Assembly: GCA_036504895.1 (NCBI GenBank)
Contig: DASXUJ010000121.1
Coordinates: 1-64,000, forward strand
DNA: 64,000 nucleotides
Direction of reading: 5' to 3'
Source of the DNA: Syntrophorhabdaceae bacterium
GTDB lineage: Bacteria > Desulfobacterota > Syntrophorhabdia > Syntrophorhabdales > Syntrophorhabdaceae
The position numbers and the translations under genes are program-made. Each line of letters starts with the position of its first letter. Position 1 is the first letter of the stretch. This document shows, piece by piece, positions 18,271 through 26,161 of this stretch. The notes below the pieces were generated by a model, which saw only the letters and a program-made list of their open reading frames with translations, was not told the origin of the DNA and did no database searches.

Positions 18271-18756
18271 ATGACTAAGACGATCACCATATGCTTCCGG
18301 ACCAGCGATCATTTACGCGAAGCGCTGAAGAAGATTTCAAGGGAAGAAAAAAGAACTCTCTCGTCGACCATTGAGAACATCCTCTACACTTACATAGAAG
18401 GGAAGAAAGATTTTAAACGGGTGGAAGGGGAAAAACGCCGGTATCCCAGAAAGAGCGTTTCAGTCCCCGCCCTCTTGAGCTTTAACAAAGAAACATCTGC
18501 CGGCATAATACTCGATATTTCTCTCGGCGGGTTACAGGTTTTGATTCCCGCGGATTATCAATTTGAAATGAAGGTAGACGAAGAAAACGCGGGGATCTCC
18601 ATTGTCTTCACCTTGCCCGAGATCAAAAAACCCCTGGACGTGCGCTGCGCCCCTGAACATATCGTTCGTTCCAGTGGCGAGACGATAATGGGCATGTCAT
18701 TTGTAGATGCCAACTTTGACAGCTACCGGACCATACAGAATTACCTGATCAATTAA
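18271..18756 (+). CDS. RHH-like N-terminus fused to a PilZ domain
   Basis: 161 residues. The first 45 (MTKTITICFRTSDHLREALK and following) look like a ribbon-helix-helix DNA-binding unit: a short strand, then two helices with a Ser-x-x-I-E-N-I-L pattern. The rest is a PilZ domain with the c-di-GMP motif KRRYPRK (RxxxR) near residue 55 and DISLGGLQV (D-x-S-x-x-G) near 90. PilZ domains bind c-di-GMP; an RHH-PilZ protein could be a c-di-GMP-dependent transcription factor, which is inference from architecture. A c-di-GMP-type riboswitch starts 120 bp downstream, so two c-di-GMP-linked devices lie side by side. Confidence 0.8.
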   Translation: MTKTITICFRTSDHLREALKKISREEKRTLSSTIENILYTYIEGKKDFKRVEGEKRRYPRKSVSVPALLSFNKETSAGIILDISLGGLQVLIPADYQFEMKVDEENAGISIVFTLPEIKKPLDVRCAPEHIVRSSGETIMGMSFVDANFDSYRTIQNYLIN

Positions 18757-18803
18757 CCGCTATGAGAATAGCCCAATAATCTCGATTTATTGAAAAAAAA
18801 TAT

Positions 18804-18832
18804 TTGACAATTAAGTTATTGTATTACATAAT
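18804..18832 (+). promoter_or_regulatory. Sigma70-type promoter of the riboswitch transcript
   Basis: TTGACA (18804-18809), 17-base spacer, CATAAT (18827-18832). It sits in an AT-rich stretch and would start RNA near 18839, about 45 nt before the aptamer core. Confidence 0.7.
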
Positions 18833-18879
18833 AAGACAAGAAATATTTTTTGTAATACAGACATTCTATATTCTAAACA

Positions 18880-18952
18880 CTTGAAAAGGCCAAACCACCG
18901 GTGACGGTGGGACGGAAAGCCAACGGGTCTCAAAGAAGATAGCCGAGCCGCC
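18880..18952 (+). promoter_or_regulatory. GEMM-I cyclic di-GMP riboswitch aptamer
   Basis: Core starts AAGGCCAAACC, then P2 CCACCG-GTGA-CGGTGG with a GNRA tetraloop (18895-18910), the conserved GGGACGGAAAGCC joining region, and P3 with GGGTCT and the downstream GATAGCCGAGCC. This matches the GEMM-I consensus as I recall it, and the C-G pair replacing the Vc2 G21-C46 pair (18890 with 18915) is a compensatory change. The base equivalent to G20 is G (18889), as in c-di-GMP-type rather than cGAMP-type members, so c-di-GMP is the expected ligand. Confidence 0.9.
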
Positions 18953-18991
18953 AGGGATGATTGGGAGGTCACAATTGGCGGCTGTTGTTTT
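18946..18991 (+). terminator. Intrinsic terminator acting as riboswitch expression platform
   Basis: AGCCGCCA (18946-18953) pairs with TGGCGGCT (18976-18983), followed by GTTGTTTT. The 5' arm is the 3' end of the aptamer, so ligand-stabilised aptamer and terminator compete for the same bases. That arrangement predicts transcription is turned on by ligand, unless P1 does not use these bases. Confidence 0.75.
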
Positions 18992-19025
18992 AACGTCAGG
19001 GCAATCAAGACAAGCCAATCAAAGT

Positions 19026-19334
19026 ATGGTCCCTTTGAATTCAGCTATTCGACCATACCGGAAAGAAAATATACTCCTTAAAGATGGAATAAAGCAGTCC
19101 GGCTTCAAACTTGATCTTATAGAGAGACGCCTCCCTGACGAAAGACTTCAAAACAGTCTCACAATTGACAGAAAAGATGTTCATTTTGATGAGGACCGAC
19201 AGCTTGTCGGACAATCGGGCCCGACAAAGGATGACATTGAACACATCAAAGGCGTTTTCATAAATAAATACGAGCAGACACAAGTCGCGTGTCGGACCTA
19301 CCGAAACAGAACGATCTTCACCGTGACAATTTAA
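19026..19334 (+). CDS. Possible small hypothetical protein downstream of the riboswitch
   Basis: A 102-codon frame (MVPLNSAIRPYRKENILL at the start, ending RNRTIFTVTI). It has no ribosome site, no signal peptide, no membrane helix and no family I recognise; the composition is charged but protein-like. It is listed because it is the first frame of reasonable size after the c-di-GMP riboswitch. The real target could instead be the kinase gene at 19776. Confidence 0.3.
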   Translation: MVPLNSAIRPYRKENILLKDGIKQSGFKLDLIERRLPDERLQNSLTIDRKDVHFDEDRQLVGQSGPTKDDIEHIKGVFINKYEQTQVACRTYRNRTIFTVTI

Positions 19335-19775
19335 TGTTTCCCGCAGAGGGATAAGTAATCGGGATATCATTCTCATTCTCCCGGGACCGACCGGTTCTCG
19401 TGGCGAATAGGCTAAACACCCAATACTCGCCATATTCATCACCTATCTATCCTGCAAAAGGTATATGCCCGATCTGCCGAATCATTCGGAAGGGAATGGG
19501 GGAATTTCGTCTCTTCCGCGCATAAAGATGCCCCCCATCCGAGGCAGGTGGACGAGGGGCAGCCCGAAAAGTTACAACTACATGGGGGTTTCGCCGGGCA
19601 ACCACAATATAATGCTTCTTTCAAAATATGCAACTAAAGCGGACAACTATTGCAGGGACAATCTCCATAAATGAGGACCGAAAGCGATTATATTGAAATT
19701 GATCTATATTTTCGAATCATCGAATGATATGATCGAAATATCAGGATAATCTCTACAGTCTAATGCAGGAGGTCC
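19335..19775 (+). other. Non-coding stretch upstream of hybrid kinase
   Basis: About 440 bp without a supported gene. It contains palindromic GC-rich pieces, e.g. CCCCCCAT (19531-19538) able to pair with ATGGGGG near 19582-19588, and a GTGGACGAGGGGCAGCCCG string (19549-19567) resembling one in the leader at 9278-9296. An AT-rich part near 19690-19760 probably holds the kinase promoter, but I cannot pick one hexamer pair. Confidence 0.35.
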
Positions 19776-22274
19776 ATGGCTGATCGACGCTCGAAACCTA
19801 AAAGTAAAACCCTCCGCACCCATTCCAAGAATGGCCGAAGATTGCGAAATAGAGCTGTGGGTCAGCCACCGGCACATAATGATCTTCGAACTCTAATTTA
19901 CTCCATGTCCCTTGCAGTTCAGATTTGTGAACTTGAGTGCGATGAGGAGGGGCAGCCTCTCGATGTGGTCATACTCGAGACCAATCCTGCGTACGAAATA
20001 CATTCCGGTATATCTCCGGATCAAATAATCGGCCGGCGAATAAAAGAGTTACTCCCCATTGTTGAGCATGCGTGGCTTGACCGATACGCGGAACTCGTCC
20101 GCACGAAGGCGCCCGTTACCTTCGAGGAATATAATGCCTCTCTTGGGCGGTGGTTCGAAGTACACGCAAGTTCAATGGGCGGCAACCGGTTTGCGGCCAT
20201 ATTCAGAGATATCACCGAGCATAAAAAAATGAAAGCCATTATTCAGGAGGAGAAGGACCGGCTGTCTGCCCTGATCGGCAGCATTCAGGATGAAGTCTGG
20301 TTCGCGGATATTGAAAAAAAGTTTACTTTAGCCAATCCATCGGCCCTACGTGAATTTGGCCTTGACGGAAGCAACAAGATAGATATAGCAAAGTTTGCCG
20401 AGAGCCTGGAGGTCTATCGCCCCGACGGCACCCCACGCCCTGTGAATGAAGCTCCGCCTCTTCGCGCACTTCAGGGTGAAGTAGTGAGGAACCAGGAGGA
20501 GTTGGTCCGAACGCCCGGAAGCGGGGAGCTCCGCCGTCGCGAGGTGAGCTCCTTTCCAATGAGAGATTCCAGGGACGCCATTATCGGATCGGTATCGGTG
20601 GTGCGCGATATAACCGACCGCAAGCACGCAGAGGATGTACTGCGTGCCAACGAGCAAAAGCTACGGATGTTTTACGAGTCCGGAATAATGGGGATGTTTT
20701 CGTGGGACATGGACGGAAGAATTATCGATGTAAATGACCGTTACCTTGAGATAATCGGCTACACCAGAGAAGATTTTATTGCAGAACCGTTTAAAGGGGC
20801 GGAAATGACCCCGCCGGAATATCGGCCGCTGGACCAGCGGGCCTTGGAGGAGCTCAAGTCGATCGGGATCGGTACCCCTTATGAGAAGGAATTCATCCGC
20901 AAGGACGGGAGCAGAGTTTCGGTTCTGATAGGGGCTGCGGCCGTAAATCTGGATCGGACCCAAGGAGTGGCGTTCGTTCTGGACATCACCACACGCAAAC
21001 AGGCCGAGGAGGCCCTTCAAAAAGCACACGATTCCCTCGAGCTTCGTGTACAGGAACGGACTGCAGAGTTGAGTCATGCCTATGAGACACTTCAGAATGA
21101 GATTATGGAACACAAGAAGGCGGAAGAACATCTCCGGCAGGCTCAGAAGATGGAGGCGATCGGCACATTTGCCGGGGGCATCGCCCATGATTTTAATAAC
21201 ATTCTCGCCGCAATCCTGGGTTTTACGGAGATGGCGGCAGAAGATTCTTCCGACCGCCCGGAGGTACAAAGAAGCCTTCAGCATGTTCTCAGATCTACAC
21301 TGAGAGCGAGAGAGCTCGTAAAGCAGATCCTCTCTTTCAGTCGAAAAGCCGAACACGAAAGGAGCCATATGTCAGTCTCTCCCGTGGTCAAAGAGACGCT
21401 GAGGCTTCTGAGGGCATTTATTCCGACCAGCATCAAGATCATTCCGAACATCAGGGTCACCTCCGACACGGTGCTTGCCTCCCCGGTGGAGGTGCAGCAG
21501 ATACTTATGAACCTCGGCGCCAACGCGGCCCTCGCCATGGAGAAGAGCGGAGATATACTGGAGATTGGCCTGTCCGAGACTGTATTCCGGCCGGACTGCC
21601 CGGACATGCCGCAGGACCTGGTCCCGGGAGAGTATCTCGAATTGAGCGTGAGAGACGAGGGGAGTGGCATGAGCCCCAATGTGAGGGAAAGGGTTTTCGA
21701 GCCCTTCTTCACCACGAGGGAGGCGGGCAAAGGCACAGGCATGGGCCTGTCCGTAGTATACGGGATTGTGAAGGGACTCAATGGCGCGATCACCATTGAA
21801 AGCGAGCTTGGGGTCGGTTCGACATTCCGGGTATTCCTCCCTAAGATTAAGGCCGAAATCAAGGATGAAGGCGTGGTCGCGGACGGAATCCTAAGGGGAA
21901 AAGAAAGAATCCTCTTTGTCGACGATGAAGAGATGCTCGTGGAGTGGGGTAAGGCATTGCTCGAAAGACTCGGCTACACGGTAGCCGCCGCGACTGACAG
22001 CAGGGAGGCCCTTAAGACCTTTGCCTCCATTCCATTCCAAATCGATCTCGTCATCACCGATCACACTATGCCGGGAATGACCGGTATAGAGCTATCCAAA
22101 ATGCTCCTGGAGGTAAGGCCGGACATCCCCATTATCCTCTGCACCGGCCACAATAACGGGAGTTCCCCGGATATCGCAAGGGAGACGGGTATCAAAGAAT
22201 ACCTCCTGAAGCCCCTTTCGAGACAGGAACTGGCGCAGGCGGTCCGGCGCGTTCTGGATGGAAACAAAGGCTGA
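19776..22274 (+). CDS. Hybrid sensor histidine kinase: three PAS domains, kinase core, receiver
   Basis: 832 residues, no membrane helix, so a soluble cytoplasmic sensor. PAS domains at about 40-155, 160-285 and 290-410 (the last ends VAFVLDITTRKQAEEAL), a coiled coil (about 415-455), dimerisation/phospho-acceptor region with GGIAHDFNNILAAILGF, ATPase domain with NLGANAALAM, DEGSGM and GTGMGLSVVYGIVKG, then a receiver domain (about 710-825) with DDEEM, phospho-Asp in DLVITDHTMPGMTG and Lys in YLLKPLSRQEL. AGGAGGT lies four bases before the ATG. Its cognate regulator is not adjacent. Signal unknown; proximity to c-di-GMP elements is suggestive only. Confidence 0.93.
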   Translation: MADRRSKPKSKTLRTHSKNGRRLRNRAVGQPPAHNDLRTLIYSMSLAVQICELECDEEGQPLDVVILETNPAYEIHSGISPDQIIGRRIKELLPIVEHAWLDRYAELVRTKAPVTFEEYNASLGRWFEVHASSMGGNRFAAIFRDITEHKKMKAIIQEEKDRLSALIGSIQDEVWFADIEKKFTLANPSALREFGLDGSNKIDIAKFAESLEVYRPDGTPRPVNEAPPLRALQGEVVRNQEELVRTPGSGELRRREVSSFPMRDSRDAIIGSVSVVRDITDRKHAEDVLRANEQKLRMFYESGIMGMFSWDMDGRIIDVNDRYLEIIGYTREDFIAEPFKGAEMTPPEYRPLDQRALEELKSIGIGTPYEKEFIRKDGSRVSVLIGAAAVNLDRTQGVAFVLDITTRKQAEEALQKAHDSLELRVQERTAELSHAYETLQNEIMEHKKAEEHLRQAQKMEAIGTFAGGIAHDFNNILAAILGFTEMAAEDSSDRPEVQRSLQHVLRSTLRARELVKQILSFSRKAEHERSHMSVSPVVKETLRLLRAFIPTSIKIIPNIRVTSDTVLASPVEVQQILMNLGANAALAMEKSGDILEIGLSETVFRPDCPDMPQDLVPGEYLELSVRDEGSGMSPNVRERVFEPFFTTREAGKGTGMGLSVVYGIVKGLNGAITIESELGVGSTFRVFLPKIKAEIKDEGVVADGILRGKERILFVDDEEMLVEWGKALLERLGYTVAAATDSREALKTFASIPFQIDLVITDHTMPGMTGIELSKMLLEVRPDIPIILCTGHNNGSSPDIARETGIKEYLLKPLSRQELAQAVRRVLDGNKG

Positions 22275-22281
22275 TGGTTGA

Positions 22282-22310
22282 GAAGGGGGGTCAAAATTTG
22301 ACCCCCCTTC
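22282..22310 (-). terminator. Perfect 14-bp hairpin between convergent genes
   Basis: GAAGGGGGGTCAAA and its exact complement, separated by one base. It starts immediately after the TAG (22313-22311) of the UGA-containing lipoprotein frame and eight bases after the kinase stop, so it can serve both directions. There is no U-run. Its position directly behind the TAG supports that TAG, not the internal TGA, as the true gene end. Confidence 0.65.
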
Positions 22311-22541
22311 CTAATTCGTCCGCACCCAGCCTTTCTTCGCGAGACAACGACCTGTCTCCTCCCCGAGGGTCGCCGGTCAGGTGCCGGGAATACCCTTTGC
22401 GGCAAGCATCTTCCTCGCCGTGGCCTCGCATGTCTGTCTGTCCTTCTCGAACGCGTCCCCACCCTTGGCGGGGTGCCTGTACGTGGCTGCGCAGCCTCCA
22501 GATAAAACCAGAAGAAGGATTAAGAGTATTGTCGGTTTCAT
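22311..22541 (-). CDS. Small lipoprotein with in-frame TGA, candidate selenoprotein
   Basis: Starts ATG at 22541, 13 bp after the stop of the upstream gene. Reads MKPTILLILLLVLSGGC, a signal peptide with lipobox LSGGC (lipidated Cys17), then YRHPAKGGDAFEKDRQTC and onward to KGIPGT at residue 54. Codon 55 is TGA (22379-22377). The frame continues open for 21 codons to a TAG, encoding GEETGRCLAKKGWVRTN at the end, which resembles the Cys-Leu-x-x-Lys-Gly-Trp ending I recall for small lipoproteins of this type. A hairpin with GGUC in its loop follows the TGA at a SECIS-like distance. Either Sec is inserted at residue 55 (76-residue product), or the gene has a nonsense mutation and makes 54 residues. 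Undecided. Confidence 0.55.
22341..22358 (-). promoter_or_regulatory. SECIS-like hairpin after the in-frame TGA
   Basis: In the mRNA, GAGACA pairs with UGUCUC around the loop GGUCGU. The loop begins 24 nt after the UGA. Bacterial SECIS elements place an apical loop with an early G about 16-37 nt downstream of UGA, and the E. coli fdhF element presents GGUC in its loop. The match is by eye and only one 6-bp stem is certain. Confidence 0.45.
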
Positions 22542-22554
22542 CCCACCCGCCGAT

Positions 22555-22875
22555 CTAGTGGATCTTTATGGGAAACACGAGGTTGATGCCCGCGGATGGA
22601 GGAGGCACGTAGACGACAGGCGGTGGAGCGTAGACAACGGGTGGTGGAGGGTAATAGACCGCGCCCGGGCGGTAATACCCGTGTCCGTGGGGATAACGCC
22701 CGTAATGGTGCCCGTGGCTATAACCTTTCTGGTACGGCCCATGCCCACCACCGTGGGAACCTTTGCTCAGTACCGGCGTGGTGGACATAATTAAGGCTAC
22801 AAAGCCAAATATGAGTGCTGCCGCAATTTTGCCCATTGCCGAACACCGTCCGGCGCGCCCGTTCATGATCTTCAT
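22555..22875 (-). CDS. Small secreted His/Gly/Tyr/Pro-rich protein
   Basis: 106 residues: signal peptide (about 1-38, IAAALIFGFVALIMSTTPVL), a His/Gly/Tyr-rich stretch (SHGGGHGPYQKGYSHGHHYG region, about 39-68), a Pro/Val/Tyr repeat part (PPPPVVYAPPPVVYVPPP), and a conserved-looking end INLVFPIKIH. The histidines could bind metal ions, but no motif is decisive. The ATG at 22875 follows AGGAGG by five bases. Proteins of this composition are frequent in Desulfobacterota and of unknown role. The UGA-containing lipoprotein gene lies directly behind it, probably in the same transcript. Confidence 0.75.
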   Translation of the reverse strand: MKIMNGRAGRCSAMGKIAAALIFGFVALIMSTTPVLSKGSHGGGHGPYQKGYSHGHHYGRYPHGHGYYRPGAVYYPPPPVVYAPPPVVYVPPPSAGINLVFPIKIH

Positions 22876-22940
22876 CTCATCCTCCTGTATCCTGTAAGCG
22901 TTTTCAAAGAATAGAGTGGCTCACGCTGTTCCATGCTCCG

Positions 22941-23420
22941 TCATTTCTTCTTTGCCTTCGGTTGACCGGGAGCCTTGAACAGATTGTCGGCACTCTTCTT
23001 CTGCTCTTCAGCCAGACTCGCGTAGAGGGCTTCGAAGACGGAGATGAACTTCTTGAGACCCGCCGCCTGTGCGTCGGTGACTTCACTGTACGATTTGAGG
23101 TCTTCCACCGCATTCATGGTCTTTAACTTCTCGACCCTCGCTTTCATGAGGGTGTCCATGGTTTTCGCGTTCTCCCGCATCACCTGGGAGACCTTGCTCC
23201 ACAGCCCTTCCTGCGCTTCCGTGATTTTCAGCTTGGAATGGAGGTCTTTGATCGCTGCCTCCGCCCGGTCGACTTCGGAGAGCTTCGCTGCCTCCCCGGC
23301 GGGGTTCTTGGCGGCCGAGATCGAAGGGCTTGCGATCAGAAGTGCGGCGGCGATACAAAACACCGCTGCCGCATAACAAATTATAGGGGAATGGGTAACG
23401 GGAAAAGCAATACGTTTCAT
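22941..23420 (-). CDS. Spy/CpxP-like (LTXXQ-type) periplasmic protein
   Basis: 159 residues. Signal peptide (MKRIAFPVTHSP, hydrophobic part to about residue 34), then an all-helical body with the Spy-like stretch DLHSKLKITEAQEGLWSKV and a second helix ending SLAEEQKKSADNLF. Spy-type proteins are periplasmic chaperones of envelope stress. Start at 23420, where AAGGAG lies nine bases upstream; a longer frame to 23675 adds 85 residues with no domain. Lys-rich C-terminus (PKAKKK). It precedes the His-rich gene by 65 bp on the same strand; shared transcription is likely. Confidence 0.82.
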   Translation of the reverse strand: MKRIAFPVTHSPIICYAAAVFCIAAALLIASPSISAAKNPAGEAAKLSEVDRAEAAIKDLHSKLKITEAQEGLWSKVSQVMRENAKTMDTLMKARVEKLKTMNAVEDLKSYSEVTDAQAAGLKKFISVFEALYASLAEEQKKSADNLFKAPGQPKAKKK

Positions 23421-24584
23421 GGTCCGGCTCCTTGTTATTTTCGTCTGTGCCGCCCGAAATCGAGGGGGCGGCGCTATCTCAACTCCACGGGACGGTGGTT
23501 CGCCATTCGGCAGATAAGATCTCTCTCCCTCCTGCTTAAAAGCAACTTTGATGCCAGGAGTAAAGATAAGGCAGGGATTCGCGGTCCCTGAAGCATCGGG
23601 GAGCGGTAAAGTGCGCCATGGGTGCCTATCTCTTTGATTCTTAAGGGTTTTAGTGCCGAGATATGCTCGCGGCAAGGCAAAAGCGCAGCCCCGGTGATAG
23701 TCTATTCTCCCCGACAGTTGCGGGTGGTGAAGGACTTTCCCTACATCGGCACAGGCGATGCCTGTATGTTATTTCCTTCAATGCAGATTGGGACGCTGAA
23801 TTTTCTCGCCCTGCTCTCTATGCCGCGCCCGTCACGGTCGGAAGATATGCTCATGCACGAAAGAATCGATGAAACCTCAAAACCTCTCATTCCCGGGGAG
23901 GGAAAGGTGTGGAGGAACACGGGTCGTGTGTATGGTTTTTCCTACACACAACGCCCGCTCGTCGCTATGGGGAGGTTCCCGGTCCGGGGGAACAGTTATT
24001 TTCGTCGGGTCGTGCCGGCGGCGGGCGGGGCGTTGGGCGTGAGGCAGACTTTCCCCGACGGACTCCGCGACGCTACGGGCAGGGCTCATGGCGCCCTCCG
24101 CCCCTGTTCGGGCTTGTAAGTTGAGGAATGCCTGTCTTCAAAGGCACTTGCCGGTCCTGAGGACTGCCCGTTGCGACGGGACTGGACCTCCTTTCCCGCC
24201 CATCATAACCTGTGCGACGGGACACCGGATTATCCGAACCGGCTTACCCGGCCGGGATCCAAATCGCCCGGGACAGTCCGGATCGAACTGCAGCGACCGT
24301 CCGGCATCATAAATGCAATGTCTTCACCGGAAGGTTTTGCGCCCCAATGACGGAAATGACCGTTAAAACAGTCCGGGACCGTTTCGGAAACAAGCCGATC
24401 AGTAAAGCGCACATTCATCGCGGCAGGAGCATCGGGAGGCGCCGTGCAATAACACCCGGGAGCAGGCGCACGGGCGCATGGAAAGGTGAAGCACGGCTCG
24501 ATCGCGGAAGCGGAATAAACGTAGAGACACTGAATGACCGACCGGATTCATTCCGGCGGGCAGCGAGAGGGAGAGGTAATAAAG
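23421..24584. other. 1.2-kb stretch with no supported gene
   Basis: Between the Spy-like gene and the zinc-ribbon/BON gene, which diverge. Several open frames exist (e.g. rightward 23622-24119) but none has a ribosome site with family-like sequence, signal peptide or domain, and the composition (many Arg/Pro/Gly codons in several frames at once) is what high-G+C non-coding DNA gives. Promoters of both flanking genes must lie here; I cannot place them with confidence. It may also be a decayed gene. Confidence 0.4.
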
Positions 24585-25634
24585 ATGGAGCAGAAGCCGG
24601 AGGAAGGCTCAACCAAAAACTTGCTGATCTCCGGCAATGATGAGCCAAAGAGACCACCACCCATATGTCCACAATGTGGGACCTGGAACCCTCCCGGCGC
24701 CGAATTCTGCAAGAAAGACGGGGTCAAGCTGCCGGAACGGGGGAGGCACGCGAAGGTCTCCCATTCTTCTCAGCCCCACCCTCAACCGGCGAAGAACGCA
24801 ATCAGTACGGCAAGACCGGGGTCAAGGGCAGACGGGATCATTACGCCGCGTGTATATGAGCCGCCGGGAGGCACGGAAAACCTTACAGACCCGATGGATA
24901 TTGAGAAAGACCGGGCAAAAGACGGCAAAGAATATACCGCGCAAGGGAAAGCGGCGAACTCCCAAGTCCCGAAGAGCCGCCGGTTCCTCATTGCCGTCTG
25001 TATTCTCCTCGTTGCCGTCGCGGGCGGCGGTTTTTACTGGTACCTGTTCGTCAGGGAGCGCGCCGCGATGCAGCATAACCTTGAGAGGAGGACATATTTC
25101 GACAATGAAATCGCCACGACCGCTCCGCCCCCCGGCCCATCGCAACAGATGACGCCCTCCGCCACGCAACCCGTCAGTCCGCCGGACGTTTCCCTGGGGC
25201 CCGAAACAGGGAACACCATGGGTCCCGGGAAGGCAATTGACAGAGAGATGAAATCCGAAGGCGCCCCGGCCGTTTCACGGAAGGCACGCAGGAGCAGGGA
25301 GCGTAGAACGGGCGAAGGGGTCAGGGACGAAGCCGTAAAGAAGCGGGCTTTCACGGCAGCACCGGCCTATAGCCGGCCAAAAAACACGGGTAACGACATA
25401 CAGGCAAGACCGAAAGAACAGGCGCCCGACAGGGCGAAGATCGAAAGGGATATCAATCGGTTGCTGCGCGACTCGGGAGTCGGCGGCATAACCGCGGAGG
25501 TAAGTGAAAGCATGACCGCAACCCTCAAGGGAAAGGTGCTGCGGAACGAAGACAGGCGCAAGGCCCTTTCGGTGGCAAAAGGCTTCAATGAAGTGAAGAG
25601 CGTCAAAGACGTGATCTTTGTCATCGGGCCGTGA
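24585..25634 (+). CDS. Membrane-anchored zinc-ribbon protein with C-terminal BON domain
   Basis: 349 residues from the ATG at 24585 (GGGAGAGG nine bases upstream; 17 more residues from 24534 are possible but unsupported). N-terminal zinc ribbon CPQCGTWNPPGAEFCKKDG (about 27-45; the final cysteine pair is CKKDG rather than CxxC), linker, one TM helix (FLIAVCILLVAVAGGGFYWY, about 135-155), a Pro/Lys-rich low-complexity linker, and a C-terminal BON domain (about 285-349, TATLKGKVLRNEDRRKAL and VKSVKDVIFVI). BON domains bind membranes or phospholipid in the periplasm. Leads a three-gene run with the next two genes (23 and 9 bp gaps). Confidence 0.8.
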   Translation: MEQKPEEGSTKNLLISGNDEPKRPPPICPQCGTWNPPGAEFCKKDGVKLPERGRHAKVSHSSQPHPQPAKNAISTARPGSRADGIITPRVYEPPGGTENLTDPMDIEKDRAKDGKEYTAQGKAANSQVPKSRRFLIAVCILLVAVAGGGFYWYLFVRERAAMQHNLERRTYFDNEIATTAPPPGPSQQMTPSATQPVSPPDVSLGPETGNTMGPGKAIDREMKSEGAPAVSRKARRSRERRTGEGVRDEAVKKRAFTAAPAYSRPKNTGNDIQARPKEQAPDRAKIERDINRLLRDSGVGGITAEVSESMTATLKGKVLRNEDRRKALSVAKGFNEVKSVKDVIFVIGP

Positions 25635-25657
25635 CAGAGCGGGGCAAAGGGGGCTGA

Positions 25658-26152
25658 TTGAAGACAAAACTTTTAAGAAGCACGATGTGGCTTGCAGCGG
25701 TCTTCGCGGCTGCAGCCATCTTCGGTTGTGCGGAAGTCCAGACCGAGTGGGATAAGTTTCAGAGAGGGACACCTGTAAGAAAAACGGGATATTTGGGGCA
25801 AAAAGATAGGATCACGTTCTCCCCGCCCCTTATTCAGCCCGGCACCGTCGCCCGGGGGGAAAAGCTCTCATATCAGATATCCTATACCCTTCACTCGCCG
25901 GACGAAAGCAAAGAGTTTCTCGTAGTCGAAGAGATTACCCTTTCGGGTTCGCACCTGCACATGGAGTTGTCCCGGAAGATCGTGAAGAAGCGCCAGGGGA
26001 ATCATGTCATGAAGATTGAATTTAACCTGCCCCCGGACCTCTGGCCCGGCCCCTACGAGATCATGAGCACTGTGAGGATCGGGGAGCTGGAGAAACAGCA
26101 GTCGGGCCGTTTTACATTGGAACAGAGAGAAATGCCTTTAAGAGAACAGTAG
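25658..26152 (+). CDS. Hypothetical lipoprotein
   Basis: 164 residues from a TTG at 25658, giving a classical lipoprotein signal with a basic N-terminus (KTKLLR), a hydrophobic core and lipobox AIFGC (Cys24). The mature part looks like a beta-sandwich (SYQISYTLHSPDESKEFLVV, PGPYEIMSTVRIGELEKQQSG). An ATG nine codons in would lose the basic residues, so TTG is preferred. Ends nine bases before the next gene. No named family recognised; the operon with two zinc-ribbon membrane proteins suggests an envelope role. Confidence 0.7.
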   Translation: MKTKLLRSTMWLAAVFAAAAIFGCAEVQTEWDKFQRGTPVRKTGYLGQKDRITFSPPLIQPGTVARGEKLSYQISYTLHSPDESKEFLVVEEITLSGSHLHMELSRKIVKKRQGNHVMKIEFNLPPDLWPGPYEIMSTVRIGELEKQQSGRFTLEQREMPLREQ

Positions 26153-26161
26153 GAGGGGGTT

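Noticed and set aside
23622-24119. Rightward 165-codon frame in the long gap
   Set aside because: No ribosome site, no signal or domain, and composition typical of high-G+C random frames.
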